37,399 bases of DNA. It comes from Pseudomonadota bacterium. Lineage in GTDB: Bacteria; Myxococcota_A; UBA9042; GCA-2863065. The DNA is taken from NCBI GenBank assembly GCA_005776725.1, contig SXOO01000131.1:1-37399 (forward strand). The letters run 5' to 3'. Each line of letters starts with the position of its first letter. Position 1 is the first letter of the stretch. The notes beneath the pieces were generated by a model, which was given only the letters and a program-made list of their open reading frames with translations, had not been told where the DNA came from and made no database searches. Made by a program: the position numbers and the translations under genes. Positions 17,287 to 25,306 of the stretch are shown piece by piece.

Positions 17287-19155
17287 ATGAAGATCTTGAG
17301 ATTCGTGTGGCCTGTGGCGGCCGTGGTGTTGTGTGTCGTGGCGTGCGGCAAGGGCGGCGGTGGCGGCGGCGAAGGCAGCTCCGACCCCGCCGATCAGGTG
17401 CTCCTCAACATCGCCGACGAGCCGGCGGCGATGACGGACGCGGAGCTCGAGCTCGCGTTCCCGCTCGAGGAGCAGGGCCGCCCGGCGATCTTCCTCGCGG
17501 GCACCGACCCCACAGGGGGGGCGGGGTTGGCGGGCCGCCTGGCGGCTTACAAGTCCTCCGAGAGCTCCGCCGCCTACTTCCAGACGATCGCCCCCGCGAA
17601 CCTGGACGCCGGCGTGAAGGCGCAGTTCGAGAAGGGCGTGATGTTCGGCATCGACGAGATCGCCCGCCTCGTCGCCACGTACGACGTGAAGGCAGACATT
17701 CGCGCCCGACCCTTTTCGCTGGAGCTCCACAACACCCCAGACCCGGTCAACGGCACTCGGGCCATGGTCTCCTTCTGCCCCGACACCGACGCTCTCAGCC
17801 TGGAAGAGATCCTCGGAGAAACCTGCACCCCACGCATGCACCTCTACTACGCGGGTGCCACCGCGAGCGTCACGGATGCGGGCACGTTCGTGCACGAGGC
17901 GTCGCACGTCGCGTGGGTGTACTACCAGCAGTCGGCCGCGTACCTGGGGCGCGGTGGAGTGAGGGACGCGCACGGCAACTACCCGGGCCTGAGCTTCCAG
18001 CACGAGGCCACGGCGCAGTTCCTCCAGGCGAGGACACCCGACTCGGGAGCGTATTCCCTGCTCATTCGGACGACCTGCCCGTTCGCGCCGATGCAGAGTG
18101 GCGCGCTCACGTGGCGCACGTTGAGCGCGTTCGGCGACGCGGCGACCAACATCCTTCCCTACCAGCTCGCGCCGATGCTCGACCAGGCCAGCTTCCACTT
18201 CTTCGCGGGCGACACGGAGTGGCTCACGGATTGGTGGGTCGCGAAGCCGGACTTGAGGAACCCGAGGCGGCCCGAAGCGGCCGTCCGTTCGTTCGTGCGG
18301 GTGCTCTTTCCGGATGGGAATGGCGCCGACTTTCGGGGGCTCAACCGCCTCATCGTGAGGGGGGGCCTCGACCTCTACTTGCGCGGTCGGAACCCGTGGA
18401 CCACCGCGATGGTTCGCGAGAGCTGCTTTGCGCCAGGGACCGCCCTGCTCACAGCGACGGCGCCGGGGGCGGCGGGCGTCAACCTGCCACTCTTCTCGTT
18501 CAACGCTGCGCGCATCACCGTCGAAGCGGGCGCGCTCGACGCGCTCGGCTCGGTCGAGCTGGCGCTGGCCTCGGACCGCGGGGCCGGCGTGATCGGAGCG
18601 GTCCACGCCGTAGACGTTCCGGCGTATATCGCTTGTGTCAAGGCGATCGACACCGGCAGCCTCGGCGCCGCGAACCCCCGGGGATCCTGTAACAAGAGCC
18701 ACGTCTTCTCCATCGGAGCGCTGGAGCCGGGCACCAGCTTCAAGCGGAAGCTGAAGCTCGACCCTTCGACGCGGGAGAAGCTGGCCGGGAAGGACTTCGT
18801 ATTCGTGGCGTTCCACATCTTCAGGCCCGGCGCACCGCAGACTCCGACGAATGTCGCGTTCACGGCTGGACCGGCCACGGCTGAAGACCTCCTCGTCACC
18901 TTCGTGAACAACTCGGGCGAGGACCACGTGCACTTCCAAGTCACGACCGACACGGGCACGGTGCAGACGGAGGTCAGTACGACCACGCAGCTCACGATCA
19001 CCGGCGTCTTCGCGGGAGACACCCTGAGTGTGAACGTCAAGAAGCCGTCAGACGAGGGCCCGGTGCACGCGGGCTCGACGACCTGCAAGCTCACGGAAAC
19101 TCCAACGAATCCGACTATAACGTACTCGGGCGGAGTGACCTGCTCAGGGTTCTGA
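17287..19155 (+). CDS. Lipoprotein with HExxH motif, putative zinc metallopeptidase
   Basis: 622 residues. The signal is MKILRFVWPVAAVVLCVVAC (lipobox Cys20), followed by a Gly-rich linker. Residues 203-207 are HEASH in the hydrophobic setting FVHEASHVAWVYY, and HEAT with Glu240 follows about 32 residues later, giving an HExxH plus downstream Glu pattern typical of gluzincin metallopeptidases. The C-terminal 150 residues look like beta-sandwich repeats (TEVSTTTQLTITGVFAGDTLSVNV). The family is not recognised and peptidase activity is an inference from the motif. ATG chosen because it directly precedes the signal peptide. It is flanked by an Rhs relic upstream and a toxin-like nuclease domain downstream. 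Confidence 0.75.
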   Translation: MKILRFVWPVAAVVLCVVACGKGGGGGGEGSSDPADQVLLNIADEPAAMTDAELELAFPLEEQGRPAIFLAGTDPTGGAGLAGRLAAYKSSESSAAYFQTIAPANLDAGVKAQFEKGVMFGIDEIARLVATYDVKADIRARPFSLELHNTPDPVNGTRAMVSFCPDTDALSLEEILGETCTPRMHLYYAGATASVTDAGTFVHEASHVAWVYYQQSAAYLGRGGVRDAHGNYPGLSFQHEATAQFLQARTPDSGAYSLLIRTTCPFAPMQSGALTWRTLSAFGDAATNILPYQLAPMLDQASFHFFAGDTEWLTDWWVAKPDLRNPRRPEAAVRSFVRVLFPDGNGADFRGLNRLIVRGGLDLYLRGRNPWTTAMVRESCFAPGTALLTATAPGAAGVNLPLFSFNAARITVEAGALDALGSVELALASDRGAGVIGAVHAVDVPAYIACVKAIDTGSLGAANPRGSCNKSHVFSIGALEPGTSFKRKLKLDPSTREKLAGKDFVFVAFHIFRPGAPQTPTNVAFTAGPATAEDLLVTFVNNSGEDHVHFQVTTDTGTVQTEVSTTTQLTITGVFAGDTLSVNVKKPSDEGPVHAGSTTCKLTETPTNPTITYSGGVTCSGF

Positions 19156-19383
19156 GAGCCCCGGGATCCTCGGCGCGAAGAGGCGGGCCGGCTTGGAGGC
19201 AGCCTAAAAGCGGGGCCGGCCTCATGCACACCGGAGCGCCCGGACGTCCGTGGCAACACGTACCCTCAGTTGCCAGCAGGCCGGGCGCGCCGCCGATCCT
19301 CGGCCGAACCGCTTGACGTCGCGGAGGGCTCTGCCCAAATGTGCACCGCGCGTGAGCACTGGCGCGACGCTTAGGAGAACTGC

Positions 19384-19884
19384 ATGCCGAACGAAGGATC
19401 ATACGACTGGTGGCGTGCCAACTACGCCACCGACGCCAGGTACCTCAAGGTGGCCTCAGTGCTCACCGGCGTCGACTGCTCCCAGGTAGAGGTGGACCAC
19501 TTCCCACCCAACGCCTCCTACACCGGCACCTTGTACGACAGCAGAGTGTCTTACGGGGGGCGTCCGGCGTTTCCGCTTCCAAAGTACCTGCACCGGTACA
19601 AGAAGGGGGACGGCGGCATGGGCGGGCACGCCTCAACCACCGGCAGCACGTTCGTCCAGGTCGGCTGGACTGGCGAACTCACGATGCTGATGGCCGCCGG
19701 AAAGTACTTTGAGGCAATGCGGCAGGACATCTTCGACAAGCAGAACGTCGCCTACTACGCCTCCGGCAACCGGCACCTCTTCGACGAGCTGATGGCTCCG
19801 GCGGTGAAGTTGGCCGTGCACCTCGGGCTCATTACGGAGACCGAGGGGTACTCGCTGTTGTTCTCAGCGATGCGGCTTGGATAA
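19384..19884 (+). CDS. Orphan HNH/EndoVII-superfamily toxin-like nuclease domain
   Basis: 166 residues from an ATG with AGGAG at 19373-19377. No signal peptide is visible. VEVDHFPPNASY (D38, H39), RPAFPLPKYLH (H70) and GGHASTTGST (H82), followed by AGKYFEAMRQDIFD (about 105-118), match by eye the layout of HNH/EndoVII nuclease modules at the C-termini of Rhs and other polymorphic toxins. Here the domain stands alone, without delivery domains. The next 114 bases hold no immunity gene before the convergent methyltransferase. It may be a detached toxin tip or a reused nuclease. Activity is unproven; the exact Pfam family is not certain. Confidence 0.5.
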   Translation: MPNEGSYDWWRANYATDARYLKVASVLTGVDCSQVEVDHFPPNASYTGTLYDSRVSYGGRPAFPLPKYLHRYKKGDGGMGGHASTTGSTFVQVGWTGELTMLMAAGKYFEAMRQDIFDKQNVAYYASGNRHLFDELMAPAVKLAVHLGLITETEGYSLLFSAMRLG

Positions 19885-19998
19885 CGCGAGGGTCGCTCGG
19901 TGCGGCGTGCCGAAGCTGCGGTTGGGATCGTCCACCCAAGGCGACCGGCGACTGGGGTGAGTGCGATGACGCTCGCTGCGCCCGCGGCAAGGACAGCT

Positions 19999-20709
19999 TC
20001 ACGGGCGCTCGAAGATGATGAGGTAGTTCTCGTCCAGGATGGGGGCGGGAGGGTCAGGGAGCCGATGGAAGCCCGCTCCCTCAATCTCTGCGATGACCGT
20101 CTCCTGGTTCGCCCGGACGTGCCCCATCAGGAACTCGGTCGTCTTCCCTGGGATCCGGTGGTAGTCCACGATTACGAGCCGTCCGCCCGAGCGAAGCGCG
20201 GAGCGGAGGCTGCCGAGCATGACCAGCGGCGTCTCGAAGTGGTGATAGGTGTCGCATACGAACACGACGTCGACGCTGTCGGGCGGCAGCTCCGCGCTGT
20301 CGGTGGTGCCGAGGCGCGTCTCCACGTTCGTGAGCCCCGCCGCCGCTGCCCGCTCGCGCACGAGCGTCAGGAACGCCTCCGCGATATCCACGGCCACCAC
20401 CCGCCCCTCGGGGCCCACCGCGTCCGAGAGGTACTTCACGAAGAGCCCGGTGCCCGTGCCCACGTCCGCCACGGTCATCCCGGGCTCGAGGCCGATGGCA
20501 GCCACGATGGCCTCGCGGGCCCGGTACACCTCGCGGCTCTCGCCTTCGAAGCGCTCGGTCCATACCTTCACGTCGAGCGCGGCGTCGCGGAACGGCGCGT
20601 TGATTGCCGGGTCGGCGCCGGCGGGCGCACTCGGCGGGGACACTGTGGCGGTGGCGGCGCAGCCGATCGTGAGCGTGAAGGCGAGACAAGAGGAGAGTCG
20701 AGATGGCAT
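19999..20709 (-). CDS. Exported class I SAM-dependent methyltransferase-like lipoprotein
   Basis: 236 residues. The N-terminus is a lipoprotein signal (SCLAFTLTIGC, Cys17), followed by a flexible linker and a class I methyltransferase fold: motif I VADVGTGTGLF, motif II VVAVDIAE, then DVVFVCDTYHHF and GGRLVIVDYH. Such signal-bearing methyltransferases occur in Planctomycetes and Myxococcota, but SAM is normally cytoplasmic, so the site of action is puzzling; the signal may instead be a membrane anchor. It is transcribed away from the cobalamin riboswitch. The start is the ATG six bases after a TAGACC hexamer. Substrate unknown. Confidence 0.85.
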   Translation of the reverse strand: MPSRLSSCLAFTLTIGCAATATVSPPSAPAGADPAINAPFRDAALDVKVWTERFEGESREVYRAREAIVAAIGLEPGMTVADVGTGTGLFVKYLSDAVGPEGRVVAVDIAEAFLTLVRERAAAAGLTNVETRLGTTDSAELPPDSVDVVFVCDTYHHFETPLVMLGSLRSALRSGGRLVIVDYHRIPGKTTEFLMGHVRANQETVIAEIEGAGFHRLPDPPAPILDENYLIIFERP

Positions 20710-20715
20710 GCCGCG

Positions 20716-20744
20716 GGTCTACCTGCAGCCGCGCGGCGGAGCAA
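20716..20744 (-). promoter_or_regulatory. Candidate promoter of the exported methyltransferase
   Basis: On the minus strand, TTGCTC (20744-20739) is followed after 17 bases by TAGACC (20721-20716), which lies six bases before the ATG at 20709. No ribosome binding site is visible, suggesting a leaderless transcript. Confidence 0.4.
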
Positions 20745-20792
20745 CCCATGCTGGCGGCCCGCGCCCTGCCCCATCGTCACCGGCCCGGAAGA

Positions 20793-20996
20793 CGGTGGTT
20801 GCGACGGGCGCCGACCTGCTGGTATACGGCGCGCGGCCTTGGGGCCAGGAAGTCGGTCGAACGCCGACGCTGCCCCCGCAACTGTAGCCGGTCACGAATC
20901 CGACGGTCTCCGAGGGCAACCCGGAGACCCGCCACTGGCGCTCGCCGCGCTGGGAAGGGTCGGAGGAGGTAATGAGCCGGAAGCCAGGAGACTGCC
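20793..20996 (+). promoter_or_regulatory. Cobalamin (B12) riboswitch aptamer
   Basis: The conserved blocks of the cobalamin riboswitch occur in order: GCCCCCGCAACTGTA (20872-20886), GCCACTGG (20931-20938), GGGAAGG (20952-20958), and AGCCGGAAGCCAGGAGAC starting at 20975, followed by TGCC. A peripheral stem pairs GGTCTCCG (20905-20912) with CGGAGACC (20922-20929). The 5' boundary is approximate. When B12 binds, this element normally represses the genes downstream, here a lipoprotein and btuFCD. Confidence 0.93.
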
Positions 20997-21025
20997 CAGG
21001 GCCACGGGGCGTGTTGCAGCGTCCC

Positions 21026-21052
21026 CGGCGCGTCGGAAGGTCCGGCGCGCCG
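21026..21052 (+). promoter_or_regulatory. Expression-platform hairpin of the riboswitch
   Basis: A 12-bp stem (21026-21037 with 21041-21052, one G-U pair) with a three-base loop lies 30 bases after the aptamer core. No U-run follows, so a classic intrinsic terminator is unlikely; it may act through folding changes that control ribosome access (site AGGGGG at 21137-21142) or Rho. Confidence 0.5.
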
Positions 21053-21146
21053 CTCGGCTTCGGGTGGAGGCTGACGGCAGGTGACCCTACGGCTCCCTGA
21101 CGTTCTCCGCCCTCCGTGTGGGCCGACCGGCTCACCAGGGGGTTTC

Positions 21147-23468
21147 ATGATTTCTTCTCGTTACTTCAATGGGTCGCCCTCGGGGCGTAACCGAGGGTCG
21201 CGGCTCTCACTCTCGTGCATCGCCCTCATGGCGGCCATCGGCTGCGCAGAGTCCGAGGCCGACAAGGCCGTAACCGACGGCGCGGACACCACCGACAGCG
21301 CCGACGCCACCGACGCCACCGACGCCACCGACGCCACCGACGCCACCGACAGCGCCGACGCGACCGACGCCACCGACGCCACTGACGCCACTGACAGCGC
21401 CGACGCCACCGACGCCACCGACGCCACCGACGCAGCCGACGCCACCGACAGCGCCGACGCCACCGACGCGGCCGATGGCACGGACGCTACTGACGCTACC
21501 GATGGAACGGACGCCAGCGACACCAGCGACAACTGCGGCGGCACCGACGAGCCGCCGTGCCTCATCAACTGTGAGGCGCCGCCCACCCTCGCCGTGGAGA
21601 GCAGCCCGGGCGTTGGCCCGTTCACGTCCCACGTGTGCTACGACGCGCCGGGCTTCATGGCGGCCGCCGAGCTCGAGCCGGAGACGGTCATCGCGCTCCA
21701 CACGAACGCGGCGGGGCTCGAGCTCCGCCGCCACTCCAACACGGGGGAAACTGGCGTGGTCGCCGCGCTCCCGCTGGGGATCGACGAGCTGTTCTTCGCC
21801 AGCGACTTCGTCGCGCTCTCTGAGACAGGCACCTGGGCGGCGGTGGGCTACACCACCCTCGACTTCTCCGGGAAGGTCCTGGTGGCCCCCCTCCAGGACG
21901 ATGGCCCCACCACCACCCTGGACGCGCCCGGCAACTACGCGGCCGTCGCAGCCGGTCCCGACAGCCTCTTGGTCTCTGGCCTGGGCGTGGGCTCGGCGCT
22001 CGATGGCAACGGCCTGTATCTCGTGTCCATCCCATCGGGTGACGCGCGCCGCGTGGTGCAGGGCCTCGGCGACGCGAGCGGCGACGTCGGGATCGTGGGC
22101 GACCACGTGATCGTGGGCGGCTGGGCGGCGACCTGGCCGGACGGCCTCCAGGGCAACCGGGTCTTCGCCCTGCGGCTCCAGGACGTGCTCGAGACGCCGA
22201 GCGCGCTCGACGCGGCAACCTCCGGCTGGGAGCTGCCCATCGGCGCCACGTTCGACACGGCCCTCGGCCGTGTGATCGAGCGCACCTACGATGAGAACTA
22301 CGCCCCCGCCGGGCTCCGCGTCCACGAGCTCTACATGGTCCACGGGCGCCCGTGGGTGAAGGGGAGCGACGCGCTCACCACCGACGGGACCTGGGTCTCG
22401 GCCTTTGGCAGCTCGAAGTTGTTCCTGGCCACCTCCGGGCGCTTCGATGTGGCGGACCTCGCCTACACGGCGCCCGAGCCCGCCTGCCCGGTCCCGTGTG
22501 CTGGCGACGCGGTGTGCACCGACGGCGTCTGCACGGTGGGCGACTGTGGCGCGTCGGACCTCTCCGAGCTCGGCACCACGCTGAGCGACGGCGCCTTCGT
22601 GGAGCTCGCTTTCTGCCGCGCGCCGTACGCCGCCTACCGCTCGCAGAACCGCAGCGTCCTCTACGGGGTGGTCTCCAGCGGGACCACGCTCACGCTCGAG
22701 CGGCTCTCCAACGCGAAGGACGACGAGGGCTACACGAAGTGGCCCGCCAGTGATCTCGGCGGCACCGCCGCGTTCCCGAGCGCCTGGCTGGCCCTCGGAC
22801 CGTCTGCGCTGGCTGCCTATGGCGGGACCCGCCCGGACTTCACGGGAGCGCTCTTCGTGGCGGACCGGGCCGACGCCTCGAAGGCGCCGATCAGCGTCAG
22901 CGCACCCGGCAACTACGACGCGGTCGCGCTGTCAGACACCTCGTTGCTCATCAACGGCACGGGCGCGGGCGACCTCAGCGAGGGCCAGGCTGTCTACCTC
23001 TACGACACGGCGCTGGCCAAGAGCCGCCGCCTCGTCACGGGCCTCGGCACGGCGAGCGGCTGGCTCACGGTTCAGGGCGATCTGGTGCTCGCGGGCGGCT
23101 TCGCGGGCTTCGGCTCCACCTGGCCGGACGGCAGCGAAGGCAACCGGGTCTACGCCTTCTCGCTGGCGGCCCTCCTCGCGCTCCCCGAGGGCGAGGTCCT
23201 GGACGCGGCGGACGACGGCGTGCTGTTCGCCGGTCCGGCCCACGTTGAGCTGCTCGCCGACGGGCGGCTCCTCAGCGTGGACACCGACTGGTCCACGTCG
23301 ACCACCACGATCGCGCTCCACACCCTCGAAGGGGACGGGACCGCGGTGAAGGTGGCCAAGACGGAGACCGTCGCAGCTGGCGCCACCTACACCGATGCCC
23401 GCCCGGTGCCCGGCAGCCGGAACCTGCTGCTGCAGTGGGCCAGTGGCTACGCGGTCGTGGGTCGCTGA
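21147..23468 (+). CDS. B12-riboswitch-controlled lipoprotein with DAT-repeat stalk and duplicated propeller-like halves
   Basis: 773 residues, first gene of the riboswitch operon. Start ATG with AGGGGG four bases upstream. The signal ends in LMAAIGC (lipobox). Residues 47-127 are 27 Asp-led tripeptides (mostly DAT), an acidic disordered stalk. The rest consists of two related halves about 327 residues apart: APGNY at residues 260 and 586, TWPDG-x2-GNRV at 329 and 658, separated by a Cys-rich linker (CPVPC, CTDGVC; about residue 446). Repeating beta-strand motifs suggest two beta-propellers. The next gene starts at its stop (TGATG). Gene order and the riboswitch imply a role in B12 capture at the cell surface, comparable to BtuG of Bacteroides, but binding is inferred, not shown. 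Family not recognised. Confidence 0.88.
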   Translation: MISSRYFNGSPSGRNRGSRLSLSCIALMAAIGCAESEADKAVTDGADTTDSADATDATDATDATDATDSADATDATDATDATDSADATDATDATDAADATDSADATDAADGTDATDATDGTDASDTSDNCGGTDEPPCLINCEAPPTLAVESSPGVGPFTSHVCYDAPGFMAAAELEPETVIALHTNAAGLELRRHSNTGETGVVAALPLGIDELFFASDFVALSETGTWAAVGYTTLDFSGKVLVAPLQDDGPTTTLDAPGNYAAVAAGPDSLLVSGLGVGSALDGNGLYLVSIPSGDARRVVQGLGDASGDVGIVGDHVIVGGWAATWPDGLQGNRVFALRLQDVLETPSALDAATSGWELPIGATFDTALGRVIERTYDENYAPAGLRVHELYMVHGRPWVKGSDALTTDGTWVSAFGSSKLFLATSGRFDVADLAYTAPEPACPVPCAGDAVCTDGVCTVGDCGASDLSELGTTLSDGAFVELAFCRAPYAAYRSQNRSVLYGVVSSGTTLTLERLSNAKDDEGYTKWPASDLGGTAAFPSAWLALGPSALAAYGGTRPDFTGALFVADRADASKAPISVSAPGNYDAVALSDTSLLINGTGAGDLSEGQAVYLYDTALAKSRRLVTGLGTASGWLTVQGDLVLAGGFAGFGSTWPDGSEGNRVYAFSLAALLALPEGEVLDAADDGVLFAGPAHVELLADGRLLSVDTDWSTSTTTIALHTLEGDGTAVKVAKTETVAAGATYTDARPVPGSRNLLLQWASGYAVVGR
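21285..21527 (+). repeat. Nested 9-bp tandem repeat encoding (DAT)n stalk
   Basis: 27 tandem 9-base units (consensus GACGCCACC), each encoding Asp-Ala-Thr or a close variant. Every five or six units the variant Asp-Ser-Ala occurs (units 2, 8, 13 and 19), giving a higher-order period. All units are in frame, so slippage would lengthen or shorten the stalk without a frameshift. Confidence 0.95.
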
Positions 23469-24310
23469 TGCTGCGCGTGGCCGTCGGCCTGGGGGCGCTC
23501 GTCGCGTCGCTCGTGGCCCTGGAGCTCTGGAGCGTCACCCGCGACGGTGACGCCCCGGCCGACGCCACGCCCCGAGTCGTCTGCCAAACGCTGTCGTGCG
23601 CCGAGATCACCTCGGCGCTCGGCGGCGGCGCGGTCATCGCCTGGCCCTCCGTAGCGGCCAACCCCAAGTACAGCCTGATCGCCGCGGACGCGGGTTCGCG
23701 CGCCAGCACGCCCAGCGACGCCGAGGCCATCGCGGCCCTTCGGCCCACCCTGGTCGTGGTGGCGCCGTACAGCCGCGCCGACACGCTGCAACACATCAAG
23801 GCGCTCGGGATCGCCACGCTCAACCTCGCGGAGCCAGAGACCCTGGATCAGCTCCGGCACAACGTCAGGGCGCTGGCCGCCGCCGTGGGGCGCGAGGCCG
23901 AGGGCGCGCGTCTCCTCGACGCGCTCGATCAGCGCCTGCGCAAGCTGCCGGCGACGGCGCCGCGCCGGGTCGTTGCCTGGGTGGCGGGAGCCACGGCAGG
24001 GCCGGGGACCACCGTCGACGTGGCGATCCGGGCCGCTGGGCACAGCAATGGCGCCGCGCTGCCGGGGTGGAACACCGTGGACCAGGAGGCCCTGGCGGCC
24101 CTTGGCGCCGACATCCTGCTGGTGTCCCGCGACGTGGGGGAGACCGACAGCGCGCTCGAGCAGCGCCTCCTCGGGACCTACCCGGTGGTCGCGGCGCAGG
24201 TCGCTCGGGGCCTCCAGCTGGTGGGCGTCCCTGGGGCGCTCCTCGGGACGGCCTCGCATCACCTCGTCACCCTCGCAGAGCTGATCGGCGCGGCAGCCAA
24301 GGGCCCATGA
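23468..24310 (+). CDS. btuF: Vitamin B12 ABC transporter substrate-binding protein (BtuF-like)
   Basis: 280 residues whose ATG overlaps the preceding stop by one base. The N-terminal hydrophobic helix (VAVGLGALVASLVALELW) is a signal or membrane anchor. The body matches the helical-backbone periplasmic binding fold (PF01497 type): AIAALRPTLVVVAPYS, a long linking helix, then LAALGADILLVSRD and the C-terminal LVTLAELIGAA. Substrate assignment as cobalamin rests on the riboswitch and on the FecCD-type permease and ATPase that follow; by sequence alone a siderophore binder could not be excluded. It hands B12 to BtuCD in the periplasm. Confidence 0.85.
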   Translation: MLRVAVGLGALVASLVALELWSVTRDGDAPADATPRVVCQTLSCAEITSALGGGAVIAWPSVAANPKYSLIAADAGSRASTPSDAEAIAALRPTLVVVAPYSRADTLQHIKALGIATLNLAEPETLDQLRHNVRALAAAVGREAEGARLLDALDQRLRKLPATAPRRVVAWVAGATAGPGTTVDVAIRAAGHSNGAALPGWNTVDQEALAALGADILLVSRDVGETDSALEQRLLGTYPVVAAQVARGLQLVGVPGALLGTASHHLVTLAELIGAAAKGP

Positions 24311-25290
24311 GGCTCTACGCCGCGCTGTTCGTGCTGGTCGCGGTCACGCTGGTCCTCGGCGTGGCCGTCGGGACCACCGATCTCCCCATCAGCGCGGTCA
24401 TCGATGGGCTCCTGGGCACCGGCGACACCGTCCAGATGGCCGTGGTCCGCCAGGTGCGTCTCCCGCGCGCCCTCCTGGGGCTCGGCGTAGGCGCCGCGCT
24501 GGCCGTGGCCGGTGTGGTGATGCAGGCGCTCTTCCGGAATCCGCTCGCCTCGCCCGACGTGGTGGGCACCGCCGCTGGGGCCTCCACCGGCGCGATCCTC
24601 GTCATCGCCACGGGGCTCGGCGCCACGATGGCGCCCGCCTTGCCCCTGGGCGCGATCGCGGGCGCGGCGCTGGTGCTCTGGCTCGTGGTGCGGCTGTCCG
24701 CCGCCACCGGGCGGATCGACACCACCACCCTCCTGCTCACGGGCGTGGCCGTGACCAGCTTCGTCGGCGCGCTGAACAGCGCGATGCTCGCCTGGACGCT
24801 GCCCAACTTCGATGTGTCACGGTCGATTACGGTGTGGATGCTGGGCGGCCTCACCGACCGCGGCTGGCTCCACGTGGCCCTCCTGGCGCCGTGCCTCGTC
24901 CTGGGCCTCGCGATCGTCCTGGCGAGGCGCCGCGAGCTCGACCTGCTCACGCTCGGCGAGGAGGGCGCCTCCGCGCTCGGGCTGGACACTCCCGCGACCC
25001 GCCGGCTCCTCCTCCTCGGCGCCGCGCTCCTCACGGGCGGCGCCGTGGCGGTCGGGGGGCTCATCGGGTTCGTCGGGCTCATCGTTCCCCACGCGCTCCG
25101 CCTCATCGTCGGACCCGCCCACGGGCGCCTCGTGCCGCTCGCCGCGCTCGGCGGGGCCGTGTTCCTCGGCCTCATGGACATCGCCGCCCGCGCGGCCCTC
25201 CGCCCGGTCGAGCTGCACCTCGGCGTGGTCACAGCGCTGATCGGCGCGCCGGTCTTCGGCTGGCTGCTCGTGCGCAGGAGCCCTCAGTGA
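24307..25290 (+). CDS. btuC: Vitamin B12 ABC transporter permease (BtuC/FecCD family)
   Basis: 327 residues starting in the ATGA overlap with btuF. It is a polytopic inner-membrane permease of the FecCD family: VRLPRALLGLGVGAALAVAG, MQALFRNPLASPD, the coupling region GEEGASALGLD, and GFVGLIVPHALRLIVGPAHG. About ten hydrophobic helices are visible, as expected for BtuC. It forms the channel through which BtuF-delivered cobalamin crosses the inner membrane. The lengths and motifs are complete; no sign of decay. Confidence 0.93.
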   Translation: MRLYAALFVLVAVTLVLGVAVGTTDLPISAVIDGLLGTGDTVQMAVVRQVRLPRALLGLGVGAALAVAGVVMQALFRNPLASPDVVGTAAGASTGAILVIATGLGATMAPALPLGAIAGAALVLWLVVRLSAATGRIDTTTLLLTGVAVTSFVGALNSAMLAWTLPNFDVSRSITVWMLGGLTDRGWLHVALLAPCLVLGLAIVLARRRELDLLTLGEEGASALGLDTPATRRLLLLGAALLTGGAVAVGGLIGFVGLIVPHALRLIVGPAHGRLVPLAALGGAVFLGLMDIAARAALRPVELHLGVVTALIGAPVFGWLLVRRSPQ

Positions 25291-25306
25291 GCGCCGGAGA
25301 CCACGA

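Noticed and set aside
21285..21527. Possible CRISPR-like or minisatellite non-coding array
   Set aside because: The units are 9 bases, contiguous, without spacers, and stay in frame within a lipoprotein gene.
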